Shown: one piece after another, positions 25,101-32,833 of the stretch | Layout: each line of letters opens with the position of its first letter | How positions within the stretch are numbered: the stretch's first letter is position 1 | NCBI RefSeq assembly: GCF_905475465.1 | Contig: NC_062247.1 | Coordinates: 8,494,001-8,558,000 of the forward strand | From: Pieris napi | Taxonomy: Eukaryota; Arthropoda; Insecta; Lepidoptera; Pieridae | Length of the DNA stretch: 64,000 nucleotides | Direction: 5' to 3' | Made by a program: the position numbers and the translations under genes | Notes under the pieces: generated by a model | The model's input: only the letters and a program-made list of their open reading frames with translations | Databases searched by the model: none | What the model was told of the DNA's origin: nothing

Positions 25101-28100
25101 AAAAAGGTGAAGAAAGAGAAGCGATAGCAGGAGACGAATGGAGAAAGAGAGCCATAGACAGAGTCAGTTGGAAAAAGCTGAAGGAGACCTTTACCCGTGA
25201 TGGGGTTCCAATCGAAGCTAGGATATATGATATCAAGCAAAACAAAAATGTAAAATAATTGAAGCTGTGTATTATAATTTGATCTTTTTTTGTCATATAC
25301 GTCATTTGGAAATAAAACGGGCTTTATTATAATAATAATAATTAATATTATTATTATATATATTATTATATTATAAATTATACATATATAATAATAATCA
25401 TTATTATTACTATTATTATACAAATCATCCCGGATCCCATCCTATATTAATCACATTCATGAGCTAACATTTGTGATGATTCTCGAATTAAAGTCTTCAT
25501 GAGTGTGTACCCAAAGACAGCTACTATTTCCCATGGGTTACATTAAAGACCGGTTGATCAATAGGAAGTAATAAGCGATGATTATCACGTACACGACACC
25601 AACACCAAGCCGTGGCGCGTAGCTAATTGTTTGTTTTTTACGTCATTTCAGGTTTTGTGTTAATTAGATGTTCCTAGATAACTCAAGGTAAGTGTTATGT
25701 ACCGTTTAATAAGGCCTTATGTATGATTAAAAAGATTATTGTAGTATAGAATTATTGTTTATTGTCCATCAATCAATTACATCATATTGTGTCACATAAC
25801 AGTGTGTTAGACCCTGCGAACAAGGGCCTAGTTAGATTAATAATCTATTGATAAACATTTATATAGTTTTTTTAAGTCTCTTCACTGAGACCTCATTGGA
25901 CATTACAATCTAAATTCTAATAAGTAACTTTACTAGAAATAAAATAATTAACACAGAAAAGTATCCAATAACTCTATTTAAAGTCTAATAAGGGAAAGAC
26001 ACTCTGTCTAGTAAGTAACTCTTAAATATACAAAAATATAATATTCAAGCTGTTCCCTGCCACGCTTCGCTGTGGCACATTGGGATTGAATGGTTGAGGA
26101 ATGAGAAACAAAAAAAAGAAAACATTTCATATAAGTTTAATTTTGCAATAGTTGTGAAAAAAAAAAAACAAAAATAATAAAAACAAAAAAAAATATAAAA
26201 AGAAATAGATAAAAACAATCCTTGATGCGGATTATAAATCATACTAAAATTTCAGCTCGATCGGTGCAGAACTTTTTGAGTTTTTGAAGCGTACAGAAAC
26301 CAACATAACATTTTTATATATATAGATAGAACAGTAAAATTTGTTGAGTTTTTTAACCACAGGTTCATTTAAAATTACCGTCTAAGGTGCAATGGGTAGG
26401 AGGCGACGTAGCGCGAACTATGACTTCCCATAATGTTAAGTTATTGGATTTTATCAGCCAGTCGTAATTCGAGCTAAGTTCCGACTCTAAATCATAACTT
26501 ATAACGTGAAACGACATTTCTCTTTGCATAGTTCTGTATTATCTACTTTAAAATCCCAGTCGCTTTAAACCAAATTTCAATACAGCATTTTTGTTGTTAA
26601 AACGTTTATTATTATTGAGTTACATGGACACGGCTATCTAAAAAATCATAATTTGTTTCGTTTAATACAAGATAATTCGCCAAGGCTCTCGCCTGTTTGA
26701 AATGTAGCTCACACAATGCAAGACATGCCTGCAAATCATGTTTTACCTTGGACAATACTCCTTTGGTTATGGTATGAGGTAAGCTCGGTGTGTAAGACAA
26801 TGACGAGTAGCTTGAAGTATATTTTAAGTATTAATACAGTACATGTGATATATATAAGCTTTAAGAGATAGACTTTAGGTAAGGTTTGGTTCAATGCTTG
26901 TCTTATTTAATAGTTCTCAGGTACGCAATGTCGCTAACATACTTGCCAACAAAAAAACATCGGATAAAACTTGACTTAAAAATAAAAAATTAAGCTACAT
27001 ATTTTTAAAGAAATATTAGAGATAAATGTACATAACAAATTAAAAAAAACCGCAAAAATATAATATAGCGAATATGCAGCTTAGGAATTAAGTAGCTAGC
27101 AAAATCAGTGCTGTGGTATCAGCGAGGTACCTTTGTACAAGAAAACTTGTGAAGTTAGACTAATTATAACAGAACTGGCGTGCGATTCTATTAATCCGTG
27201 AGTTCACCTCACACTAACAACGCTCCCTTCGTCACTCACGTCATTTTTGGAATCTCATGGTATTCTGTTAAGCAATTTCACATTACGTCTTAACAAGCGG
27301 AGTTTGTAGTTTATTGTTTATCAGAATGCCAAATCGTAAAATGACTGCTTCACAACTGATTTGAGCGCGACCGCCGCCGTGAAAACCGCTGTGAGAGTTC
27401 GAAAAGTGAGTTACAAAATCGCAAGGCTGAATTTACTTTTGTATTCATTACTTTTGATTACTAAGACGCTACGTCAAATGTTTATTATTTGGTCATTACA
27501 CAGTTCTTTCTCGGATATAACGATCAAAATCGCTGTCTGATGACCCCGTGATTGTGTTAATGGTTTATTGTCCTTGCGAATGATTACGAAATATCAGATA
27601 TTCGAGGTGCAACTTAGTGATTTCCGCAGTACGAGTTATCATTGCACGATCATGTTATAACAATCAGAGCGTTGCATTTGCTCTTAGAGGCCAGGAAATC
27701 TAATGTAGTATGATACTAATGTATAACTGAATATTCCTTCAAGAAATGAGCGTGCCAATTATTAAATGGGCAAGGAACCGCTAGCCTTTTGGTATTGAAA
27801 GTGTCCAGATCCTGGCCCACAGGGGCCCACAGGGGGAACAGTCTATAAAAAAATCCTTGTTGTTATTTCTATAATTGCATGACTCAAATACCCAATAGAC
27901 TCTTACACTTGACCTGGCCAGCAGATACGACTGTGAGGTATTGGCTGTGAGGTATTGGTGTGAGGAGACACAAGAAGGAGCCTCGAAGCTTTTGAGATGT
28001 TACCGTTGCATGCTTCGCATCAGCTGGATCCAAAGAGCGACGAATGAAAGAGTCCATAAACGAATAGGAATGACGAAATGTAAAGCTAGAAGCATTTCAT

Positions 28101-31100
28101 GTACAGTTCTTTTTTTTGACGATCATAAGTGTGCATTGTGTTACCTACTCGTATAAATGATTTTTTAATTTGAATTTGACACGTTAGTTTATGCAGGCTG
28201 TTTAAATACCGAAAGTCTCAAAATTCATGGCAAGAGATGGGCTGGTAGTAGGATGAAGTCGTGGATGTGGAAAGTACGGGGCTGGATCGGCATCACATCC
28301 ACCTAGGAACTGTTTAGAGTAGCGCAAGATACCCGGTAATTCAAATTGTTTAGCAATAAAGTGGCGCCTAAAGAAGAAGAAATATAATAATGAATAATCG
28401 AGAATAGTCTTAACGCTATGTTAGACTTCCATATGACGAATGCAATAGATCTTTTACCAAGTGGAGATATTCAACGTCTTTTCTGAATATTATCACTCCA
28501 AATTTGTTAATTCATTTTTAAGCAAGCATCCTTTAACACGACGATTTTAAGACATAGAATTCGCCATGTTTACCTTATACATAGTTAATTAATCACTTGG
28601 CTAACACTGTATGTCTATCGTATATATAAATAATAAATTATTATTAACATATACGTATAATTAAGTGTCATTAAAAATCAGCGGCGCTACAACCTAGGTT
28701 TACCGGTATCCTCACGATGTTTTCCTTCATGGTACGATCATATGCGCACATAGACAAATGTAATTCCATTGGTGCACAGCTGAGAGTCGAATCTCAGATG
28801 AGGTTCACATGCCCAAGTCATTAGACTAACTCTGCTTTATATAATTAAGTAATATAGATTATATTCTAAAAATAAGCGTTGGGTAACTTATAATGCGTTA
28901 GTAATTTAAACTTATCAATCGGAGTGTCATTTTAATTTGGATTATGATTTCTAAAAACAGCGTGGATTGCCGTTAACTGCGCTTTTTGCAAGGCCGAAAT
29001 CTTGGGCTTGTAAAAAGCGTAATAATTTTTTATGCGTTTAAAATATCAATTTTAATAAGCTATAGACGTGCTGACTTCTACTAAAACACTAAACATTAAC
29101 GATATATGTACCTGTAGTTATGTAAAGTTAGAAAGAAAGATAATTCAAAATTTCCGGAAGAAAATTCAATCAACTATGACTAAACTGAAACACGATTGAA
29201 TCAATAATTACAGCAATTAAATTTACATTTCCGAATATAAAACATTCCTGTTGATTATTGAACAAACATTATTACTCATTGTCAAAGCACCTATGATACA
29301 TCTGTATGCGAGTTGAATCAAATGGTTGATTCATAATTTCCATGCGCCAGAATGGCGGAGGATGTTCCTGGTTATTTCTTATTAAATTCTTACTGTTTAC
29401 TTTATAAAAATGAATCCGTCTTAATACACTTTTTTAACACTAAATGGCTTAGGGTCTGTTTCACAATGTACGGATAAGTTCTACATAAGTTCCAAATTAG
29501 CTATTTATTACTTATTGGAAGGATAAACACTATTGTTGCGTTTCACGACTGTTAGATAGCGCTATTCGTCACATAAAGTCCATCATAAGTTATGAGTCCG
29601 ATGAATGTCAAATAGCACAATTTATCTTCCAAATAATTTACGTGTTGCATAGCTATTTGGTACTTTATCCATACATTGTGAAACAGACCCTTAGTGTGTT
29701 AGCCTAGATTATACATTATTTTTTCTTCAAATTTTGACATATTTGACATTGGTCAAGACTCGATTGTGACTTCAGATACAAATTAGAGTATTATTAGATT
29801 CAGAATCGATACTCCTCACTAAGATAATTTACTTTATTGTACTTTTTGTTTTTTTTTAGTGTCGACTCTAAATTATACCTTTAAACCTGAGGTAATTTTT
29901 CCTTGTATGTAATAATATAGTACTTACTCATACTATGTACGAGAACAAAACCCCGTTTTACACATATATCCTATACGTTTTTGTCATACGGGTGTCACAT
30001 CGTTTAGTGTTGACTGAATCTTTAAGATATTAATATAAGTAATACTTTCAAATATTCAATGGAATCATACTAGAGGACATGCGTAGGCGCAGCCTTGCTG
30101 CCAACACAGTTTTAGTCGATCTATGGGCCTTTTATGGTAAGGAGTTATGAAATAAAATGTAGCATTAATACTTTTTCGTTACAATCAATCTTTTATCAAA
30201 CAAATATATAACAAAGTTATTTTCTATGCTATGTTAAAAGTAAATAACATAAGGCCATTTTTGAGTTCCAAGTTGATGAACATATGCTATAGAGCTTTTT
30301 ATTTTTTATTATACTGCACAGCGCCGGGGTCCTGGATATTACGAAATCCTTAATACTTAATATTATGTAACAGTTTAAATTACGTAACAACACTTTTATT
30401 TCTCCCATAACATTAAAGCGTTTTCATTAATGTTTTATCATTTAAATATTTACGATAATATTCATGTTGCATGAATATTAGACTCAGTACAACTACTACT
30501 TTCGCCGCAGATTTGCGCATAGATTTCGTGTATTATGAAAATATTTTTTGCGACCTCATTGTATTTGTATTTTAACCATTTACATATAACCATAATTGTA
30601 TACTTTAGGGTAGAAGGACTCCTTTCTCCGCAATTAGACTCGTGGTTGGTCCGTTGTGCGTACAATTGTATACTTTCCTCGCACTATCTTGGTGAAGACA
30701 ATAAAAATCCGGTCAATAATATTTGAGTGAATAATTTGTTAAATGGACTTTAATTTACAATATGTAAGGGTTCTCTTCATTTTATATATCTAAATTATAA
30801 TTAAAAATTGATAAATAGAAAACATACACAAATTTAAAAATTTTGGCCCCTGTGGCAGTGTACCTTTAACGCTGGCAGCATTTCCTCGCTGTATTGCGAT
30901 ACTTATTCGTTGAGCGAAGAAAGCACCAACTCTGAGGTTACCGGTACTATCTACCAAGCTCAAAATCTTTGTGTGAAATTGAACACCACGGTCTAAGAAT
31001 CTCTACTCCCAAGGGAACAAAATCCAAGTTGGAGGAAAGAGTCTTGAATATTTACGCCTGCTCTGCACCAGCTTTTAATCTTATCTGAAGGACGTGAGAC

Positions 31101-32833
31101 GGGGCTAACATGTACGCAGTATCATTCCGTACCAAAGCCTGTCGCACCAAGAGATCACAGACAACCCACCCTGCCGCACATCGTCCTAACGATGCCTATT
31201 GGCTCTAAAATGGCTGGAGTACTGACGGAAATCAAATCATATCTAAATTACGTTTTTGCGATGGGTACTGAGAGAACTATAAGATAGATATAATAAATGT
31301 CATTTCATTAATGCGTGCCAATTATTGTTGAATTAGAGTGCGCTGAAGACTGTATATATTTTGTGTTTCATATAATATTCTATGGTCAAAGAACGAAAGT
31401 GTGTCTAAATTCTTCCAAAAGATTGAATCCTTATTTAACCATGACAAGTTATTTAAACAGTTGTGTCATAGTTATTTAATCAGCTAAGGGATATGTACCT
31501 TATGTATAGTATATAAGAAAATACCTTTTAAGTCTCTATTAGGACGCGAATGATGTAATTACTTGTTGTCTGTTATGTAAACTCTTGCACAAATGTATTC
31601 AGGAAATCTTGTCTAGTACTCTTCAAATGCCACAAAAGTATTTAGTCTTTATTGAATAAAATAGCTCTCGTCCGTGTAGATTACGTGAATTTTGTTCCAA
31701 AGATAATAGTAAAATTAATGGATTTTCCTAACTTAAAACTTATTGACGTTCCTTACAATTGGAATCACACTATCTATTGATGAAAACCGTAGAAAAATCA
31801 ATTTGGCAGTTTTTGAGTTAATATAATTCATGTTTGTTGGAGTCTCTTAATTTAGTTTGACTTGAGATACACACATTTCTACAACTTTCATGTATTGGTT
31901 CAATCGAGACGATACGCAGTGATGGAAAAAATATGATGTTTGCATAACTCGGTATCGAACCAGGACCTCGGGTCTACACTTAAAGTACCAAGTCACGAAG
32001 GTTCAGTGGTTGCTATTAGTTCTAACGCCGGTGAAGCTTGTGCTTTCAGTTTTTCCTTGTATACAACCTTAAAGCGCTTTAGTAGACAAGTTGACCGAAG
32101 GTATGCGAAACCCAAAAACAAGACAAACAAAGACGCTTGACTAGAGATAAAAAAACATTATTTATTCAATATATGATTCACACTTCCAGATAATACAAAA
32201 TATCACCTTTAAATATAACATTAATAAACTTGGCCTTCATAATAAAACATATTTGTGTGCGAACACATGATATTCTTAAATATATTTAGCTTAACCCGGA
32301 ACACTGTTTCAATCCTGTCAAAATTTAATTCAATGCGATTTATTTAGCTGATGTGTAAAACAAAACCTTATGAATGAGTGCTTTACCACAGACTCGACTT
32401 GAATCTAGGTTACGTATTACGTATTATTACACGAGTTACATTACTATTGTGTTATACTTCATATCTTCGTAGTAAATATCGTATATGGAAAGGTCATTTT
32501 ATTTATTCGTCACGCTTTATGCTCTACTACCCTCACTTTCATTTCTATAAAATAACCATTATCATTGAATTTAATATTAATTAGTTAAGTTAATTAGGTT
32601 AAGGTCTATTTGTTCTTCCAAAGACTACATATATTATCCCTATTAAACGATGCGTAAACAAGTCTGTCTATGCAATAGACTTAACTAGTATTTAAAAACG
32701 GTTAGTTATAAATAACAACGCGAGATCATCTGTTCAACCGTAATGAAACAGGGAATAGTTGAATATTAACTACCTGTGCAGTGACTGTCGCCAGCAACAC
32801 GCCGGCGAAGAAATACCTCCACGATTGGCACAT
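381..32833 (-). CDS. ZP-domain single-pass membrane protein, 11 coding exons
   Basis: Exons in transcription order: 32833-32774, 7393-7272, 6297-6189, 4775-4663, 4302-4190, 3858-3780, 3454-3324, 3018-2908, 2364-2225, 1641-1535, 468-381 (stop TGA). All junctions are AG/GT and phases agree, giving 1173 nt and 390 residues. Residues 1-20 (MCQSWRYFFAGVLLATVTAQ) form a signal peptide. A ZP module runs from about Cys36 to Cys250, with motifs such as NPACMAMGNG, DDKFYVITCGKAGF and GIRMRNCFVFNM. One transmembrane helix lies near 291-314 (LWLLYLAIALGVMFLVML), followed by a Cys-rich stretch and a Ser/Tyr/Arg-rich tail of about 75 residues ending HSGMHRSRH. ZP proteins of this class usually polymerise in the apical extracellular matrix or cuticle of insect epithelia; that role is inferred from the family. 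I see no clear furin site between ZP and membrane. I do not assign an ortholog among the many insect ZP genes. It is transcribed away from synapsin. Confidence 0.88.
2444..2546 (+). mobile_element. LINE 3' fragment (same family as 36604 and 59458)
   Basis: The stretch is the reverse complement of the CR1-like 3' sequence seen at 36604 and 59458 (shared core GCAACGCACTTGCGAGCC). It sits in ZP intron 8, just upstream of exon 9, and is too short to encode anything. Confidence 0.6.
4866..5128 (+). repeat. tRNA-derived SINE
   Basis: A tRNA-like head with an A-box-like GGGCCTAGCGGCTTCAG and B box GGTTCGATCCCCGG is followed by a body with ATCGTGAGGAAACC and an end near TGTAGCGCCATTGAT. The same layout recurs at 7570, 28679 and 45738, among others. 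This is a common lepidopteran SINE layout. It lies in ZP intron 3, antisense to the gene. Confidence 0.8.
5953..5987. repeat. Perfect 14-bp inverted repeat, 7-nt loop
   Basis: AAGGACTTATTTAT at 5953-5966 is exactly complementary to ATAAATAAGTCCTT at 5974-5987. It lies within ZP intron 3 and has no assigned function. Confidence 0.7.
7107..7190. repeat. Dispersed repeat, copy 1 of 3
   Basis: The stretch shares AAATCAAGGGCGT and a CGCC..TCTTTTTAATC end with 43960-44022 and 63672-63745. It lies in ZP intron 2. It may be the tail of a retroelement; the class is unknown. Confidence 0.5.
7570..7772 (+). repeat. tRNA-derived SINE, 5'-damaged copy
   Basis: The copy retains GGTCGTAGGTTCGAACC, ATCGTGAGGAAAC and the CTGAGGCCCAGACC..TGTAACGCCACTGAT end, but part of the A-box region and much of the middle are missing. 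It belongs to the same family as 4866-5128. Confidence 0.7.
8041..8270. repeat. Degraded copy of the 50887 MITE family
   Basis: The sequence GACCACGCACGCTGTAAAGC, followed by a TTTCAATCCGGTAAAAAATTG end, matches the interior and one end of the MITE at 50887-51435 in reverse orientation. The other terminal repeat is not visible. Confidence 0.55.
9331..9529. mobile_element. Palindromic MITE, copy 1 (deleted left arm)
   Basis: The termini are CTGCCCTGCGATTCTG and its complement ending CGCAGGGCAG. The right arm is complete. The left arm keeps about 38 bases and then jumps to the central TTGGCATTCTGAAAAGGT. It belongs to the family best seen at 55416-55662. Confidence 0.8.
10063..10083. repeat. 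(AAT)n microsatellite
   Basis: About seven AAT units lie just outside the 3' target duplication of the R1-clade element. Confidence 0.8.
10191..10220 (-). other. 3' UTR hairpin of the R1-clade element
   Basis: ATCCCTGCTG (10191-10200) and CAGCAGGGAT (10211-10220) form a perfect 10-bp stem with a 10-nt loop, about 25 nt from the poly(A) tail. In several non-LTR elements, structures at this place are recognised by the element's own reverse transcriptase; that role is inferred here. Confidence 0.7.
10396..13518 (-). CDS. R1-clade ORF2: endonuclease and reverse transcriptase
   Basis: An uninterrupted reading frame of 1040 residues. The N-terminal third is an apurinic-like endonuclease (IQSNLNHCASAQ near residue 7, VAGDFNAKS near 120, SDHKYIRFD near 200). 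The central reverse transcriptase has AYRPIVLLPEVGKLFERII, SLDIANAFNTIPW, GVPQGSVLGPLLWN and the catalytic CYADDTLVTA. A CCHC-type knuckle near the C-terminus reads CHHCDCREDTVRHTVEECPAW, split here as CHHCDCRED followed by TVRHTVEECPAW, with the spacing typical of R1-clade proteins. It would nick target DNA and copy the element RNA there. The ATG lies one base after the ORF1 stop (TAGTATG), suggesting coupled translation. All key residues seem present, so it may be functional. Confidence 0.93.
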   Translation of the reverse strand: MDLRFIQSNLNHCASAQDLLIQSLTQWIVNIGIVSEPYMVPDKNNWVGDRDGLVAVFINDVNLLSVASTMQGRGCVALKIGRIAVIGVYFSPNKTLAEFETFLSELGCLVSWCRPLDLIVAGDFNAKSTVWGSPVSDERGDALLDWLATQNLVSLNRGNVQTCVRMNGGSIVDVTYSSPALASRVYGWRVLSEVETLSDHKYIRFDILDSTVSLPGPAPSEIGPRWSRKYLDKDALTEVSLVEAWNPKPSNFTIDSEVEWFRDSLTRISNVAMPRIGPISPKQSAYWWSSELARLRVECVKARRRYTRFRRRHLSYRDPDEEASLYTSYQEAKRALRLEIAEAKDRAWKELLNSLDRDPWGRPYNIVMSKLRPWRPPLTSTMEPTFLGMVVTSLFPCDSTPFINVDFDHSEDIPEVSEGELGAGVFKIQNKKTAPGPDGLHGTVWAQSLNNGLFNRFRDLLSDLLRNGIFPNSWKVGQLLLLRKFGKPVDSPSAYRPIVLLPEVGKLFERIIVSRLEKHLQIIGPNLSDTQFGFRRARSTIDALAKLRDLCEETVSGGGVVLAVSLDIANAFNTIPWRAIMDGLLYHGVPVYLRHVVGTYLSDRSIIYPSREGWRCYQVRCGVPQGSVLGPLLWNIGFDAVLRGRLMPGVGLICYADDTLVTAKGCNYQEASLLVTAGVEEVVTRIRQLGLRVALQKSDVICFARRSPPRGAEIIVDGVHMALKSTLKYLGLVLDARWTFKAHFAALEPKLDSTAMALGRIMPNIGGPGGGCRLLYAGVVRAKALYGCPIWADKLSFYNKALLRRSQRKVAIRIARAYRTVSCDAACVIAATPPWHLEALALGEIFWRRAEARSGGFDPSLEVVKVWKEEYRRLILLEWRDELSECRFGLQTVDLIRPFLKHWVDRRWGSLSYRLVQVLSGHGCFGSYLHRIVGREATPACHHCDCREDTVRHTVEECPAWDGFRSVLADSIVGNLSLPLIIQRMVEADNDGPWNAFKAFCEAVMTEKENAERQRENNSDAPPVRKRRLGQRRRAFARLP
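13520..15647 (-). pseudogene. R1-clade ORF1 (gag-like), interrupted by one frameshift
   Basis: The first part runs from ATG at 15647 to a stop at 14061 (528 residues): an acidic, Lys/Arg-rich N-terminus and a coiled-coil-like stretch (EETRSLREDNERLKKQIEIL, about 235-255). The rest continues in another frame, which is open to the shared stop at 13520. That part carries three zinc knuckles (CFRCLQAGHVAARC, CYRCGQPGHRASVC, CPLC..). The frames overlap at 14061-14209, so one small indel near 14080-14130 explains the break. The product of an intact copy (about 700 residues) would bind RNA and form the RNP with ORF2. It is classed as broken, though programmed frameshifting cannot be excluded by eye. 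Confidence 0.85.
15648..16671 (-). promoter_or_regulatory. 5' UTR of the R1-clade element, with a repeated block
   Basis: This GC-richer stretch lies upstream of ORF1. Two blocks resemble each other: about 16315-16425 and 16453-16631. Both have a CAAGCYGGCCATCCCACGTRCG-like start (GGCCATCCCACGT shared) and a GTGCTGGCTT end. An internal promoter is expected in the 5' UTR of non-LTR elements, and a repeated block would fit that; the role is inferred. Confidence 0.55.
17496..17637 (-). repeat. tRNA-derived SINE, partial
   Basis: The stretch shows the reversed body (TTTTCCTTCACGGTA), GTCCATTGGTGCACAG and a decayed B box. It belongs to the 4866 family and is heavily mutated. Confidence 0.6.
18242..19549 (+). 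CDS. Jockey-clade ORF1: gag-like nucleic-acid-binding protein
   Basis: The open frame has up to 435 residues. No ATG occurs before about residue 86: the frame opens at GTG 18242 just after the insertion boundary (an in-frame TAG lies in the target duplication), so the true start is either mutated or lost by 5' truncation. The middle has an RNA-binding-like domain (residues 100-230), then three zinc knuckles: CQRCQQYGHTKNYC, CLKCAESHLTKDC and CALCLGPHPANYKGC, the pattern of jockey-type gag proteins. The C-terminal part is Pro/Asn/Gln-rich with a short helical end. The stop TAA lies 2 nt before the ORF2 ATG. Confidence 0.87.
   Translation: MTVNATGQSKKYVQQAFHPSLFIRQRSVSVGSLLPTRNEEKEPQSSQEVACDTNLPEWQTAPVNRKPNKKRKLSNQSPESVATSNMFDGLTLVEEPTQTKGKKPSNPPPIILYGIQDVNKLTEFLESATERTTFKFKIVNKTQIRIMSEDIDVYKKLITAVREKGLIGHTFNRKEDRNYRLVVRNLHHTTPLHVIKAEFEKTGNIVVGEIINARFGPDKKPTSTFFVNLKPSQHNKAAKEIRHIFHQIVTIEDPKKRTTIVQCQRCQQYGHTKNYCMRPGRCLKCAESHLTKDCPKVDRSTPAKCALCLGPHPANYKGCEVYKEILARKTQRSSLSARKAPTSSSPNSGISPNPQPTNQPPNPPTINTPKGYNEVAKSNHLVQGTNQQSVPEASQQSLNNRIEEIFIKQSQKIDTILQQMSTILGLLTTLVNKLP
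19552..22233 (+). CDS. Jockey-clade ORF2: endonuclease and reverse transcriptase
   Basis: An open frame of 893 residues. The endonuclease is at the N-terminus (KIATWNIDGLSPKKNE at 4-19, LLISEAHLT, AGGDWNSKHLQWGSR, and SSAHIPVILTI in the SDH position with Ala for Asp). The reverse transcriptase has SSYRPISLLPIVSKVLEKVL, SAFLDVQQAFDRVWH, GVPQGSVLGPVLYTIY and the catalytic TYADDTAILA. The C-terminal part (YLGLHLDRRLTWQKHI, WTYGIQLWG) is typical of jockey-like elements. There is no RNase H. I see no internal stop or frameshift, so the protein may be active. Confidence 0.93.
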   Translation: MNKLKIATWNIDGLSPKKNEAEILLKMHNLDALLISEAHLTSNSQIHVQNYNVYTTNHPDGTAHGGTAIIIRSSIEHYELPQFRSESIQATSINIQDENGNFCISSVYCPPKHVITEDHFTTYINSLGPRFIAGGDWNSKHLQWGSRLITTRGRELKKCVDKNHLTTISTPEPTHWPSDPGRLPDVLDFFLMKGLSRLFYHIDGFLDGSSAHIPVILTISTNILECQRKPKLYSRRTNWQMFRDLVEDALQLRISLKSKEEIDSAVLAFTRVVQDACWRSSEGMAQKKTRQLSVPHEIHDMILEKRRLRRVWHNSRHPDDKTALNRYAKHLKQAIKENLDATIEENLMSLTATTDTDYSLWKACKNLNQPTNPKPPIRLDRNKWARSKLEKANAFADHLAKVFVPNEATPGSDEAEIDDILQQDFQLHLPLKIVTPREVQRTILQMENRKAPGFDLIDKKVLSELPRKAITYLTTLFNRIISVGYFPALWKVSQVIMVHKPGKSPHDVSSYRPISLLPIVSKVLEKVLLRRLSQTIHENSIIPDHQFGFRAQHGTIEQTHRVCKFISNSLELKEYCSSAFLDVQQAFDRVWHKGLLCKIKSLLPHTFYGILESYITDRIFQVKEMDCTSGFHDILAGVPQGSVLGPVLYTIYTSDLPRTSEVNIATYADDTAILASSKQPEEATLKLQRSLDEISNWFDRWRIRVNTSKSVQVTFTLRRKTCPPVNLGGTELPQSDTVKYLGLHLDRRLTWQKHIETKRREINIKYKRLYWLLGRNSKLSIDNKLLIYNSVIKPVWTYGIQLWGATCDSNKTKIQRTQNYILKQISNSPWFIRNAEVHEHLGIPTVKEEIKVYAQKYKTRLEYHPNHLAVQLTLPEYINRLKRRRTLELSRID
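22700..22837 (-). mobile_element. Helitron 5' fragment
   Basis: Read on the minus strand from A|TC at 22837, the sequence has the AT-rich start and an ACCGATTTCAAT motif, as in the other short Helitrons here. No CTAG end is found. Confidence 0.45.
22882..23002. mobile_element. Palindromic MITE, copy 2 (one arm)
   Basis: Only the right arm remains (CAGAATGCCAAATCATAAAA to CGCAGGGCAG), preceded by an inverted piece of the central spacer (GCTCCCACCTTTTCAGAATG). This looks like the product of an internal deletion or inversion of the 55416 family. Confidence 0.75.
24314..24524 (-). pseudogene. 3' end of a Tc1/mariner-like transposase, nested fragment
   Basis: On the minus strand a short frame reads CQKVFTNLRFRFEECLQRNG followed by AHLDDVIFKK and a stop, which resembles the C-terminus of IS630/Tc1/mariner transposases. 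It is followed by an AT-rich tail and an end CTTTCTGGCCCACCCTG that looks like a terminal repeat. Only the last 40 or so codons are present. Confidence 0.6.
24527..24820. repeat. Two tandem 147-bp units
   Basis: Units 24527-24673 and 24674-24820 appear identical by eye. Each starts TAATGATTTATATATATA and ends GTATGTTTCCGCCT, so each carries the right terminal repeat of the Harbinger-type element. Confidence 0.88.
25045..25330 (+). pseudogene. LINE ORF2 C-terminal remnant
   Basis: Broken frames on the plus strand read RRRGRPKK, then (after a likely indel) AGDEWRKRAIDRVSWKKLKE and TFTRDGVP with a stop near 25257. This is a tail commonly seen in insect RT proteins. An ATT-rich repeat follows at 25329-25425, as in elements with simple-repeat tails. 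Confidence 0.6.
25326..25425. repeat. ATT/AT-rich simple repeat
   Basis: A low-complexity TAATAATAATTAATATTATT-type stretch directly follows the LINE remnant and may derive from its tail. Confidence 0.7.
26045..26332 (-). mobile_element. Helitron-like element
   Basis: On the minus strand the sequence opens near 26332 with TCTATCTATATATATA, carries CACCGATCGAGCTGAAATTT and ends GTGGCAGGGAACAGCTT in place of the usual CAGCTAG. The interior is A-rich and noncoding. Confidence 0.55.
27300..27428. mobile_element. Palindromic MITE, copy 3 (right arm, diverged)
   Basis: The right arm of the 55416 family from TTGTAGTTTATTGTTTATCA to ATCGCAAGGCT, with several substitutions. No left arm is visible. 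Confidence 0.75.
27930..28390 (+). pseudogene. RTE-like LINE ORF2 C-terminal remnant
   Basis: The open piece contains LLRCYRCMLRISWIQRATNE, the CYRRMLRI..W...TN pattern typical of RTE-type RT C-termini. Past a stop, another frame gives GKRWAGSRMKSWMWKVRGW and a RVAQDT-like end. The frame is disrupted, and the region ends in an A-rich GAAGAAGAAATATAATAATG tail. Confidence 0.6.
28679..28835 (-). repeat. tRNA-derived SINE
   Basis: The reverse of the 4866 family: GGCGCTACAACC end, ATCCTCACGATGTTTTCCTT, ATGCGCACATAGACAAATG and CCATTGGTGCACAGC are all present. Confidence 0.75.
29452..29690. mobile_element. 239-bp Harbinger-type MITE, TTA target duplication
   Basis: The termini GGGTCTGTTTCACAATGTA and its exact complement TACATTGTGAAACAGACCC are flanked by TTA on both sides (29449-29451 and 29691-29693). 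It has no coding potential. A three-base TTA duplication fits PIF/Harbinger MITEs. Confidence 0.82.
30852..30980. repeat. Dispersed repeat, also at 56085
   Basis: It shares TGTATTGCGATACTTATTCG (one change), TTGAGCGA..AAA and ACCGGT..TATCTACCA with 56085-56185. The class is unknown. Confidence 0.55.
32774..32833 (-). CDS. ZP gene exon 1: start codon and signal peptide
   Basis: The exon encodes exactly the 20-residue signal peptide and ends in phase 0 at a CAG|GTAGTT donor. The ATG was chosen because it opens the signal peptide and its phase joins cleanly to exon 2 at 7393. The leader upstream contains a short uORF (ATG at about 32874 on the minus strand, stop after six codons) and a possible further donor, GAG|GTAAGCC, near 32917-32911. 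The leader may therefore have alternative starts or an extra noncoding exon. Confidence 0.82.

Larger units (their letters stand above)
7394..32773 (-). other. ZP gene intron 1, about 25.4 kb
   Basis: This long first intron separates the signal-peptide exon from the rest of the ZP gene. It holds the R1-clade element in the same orientation as the gene, the jockey-clade element in the opposite orientation, several MITEs, Helitron and SINE copies and LINE fragments, each listed separately. I see no further host exon in the unassigned parts (about 7.8-9.3, 9.6-10.1, 16.7-18.2, 23.0-23.9, 26.4-27.3, 28.9-29.4 and 29.7-32.7 kb). Long first introns often carry enhancers; none is recognised here. 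Confidence 0.75.

Noticed and set aside
25055..25423. Minus-strand hydrophobic frames rich in Ile, Tyr and Phe
   Set aside because: They arise from the antisense of a LINE remnant and an ATT simple repeat.
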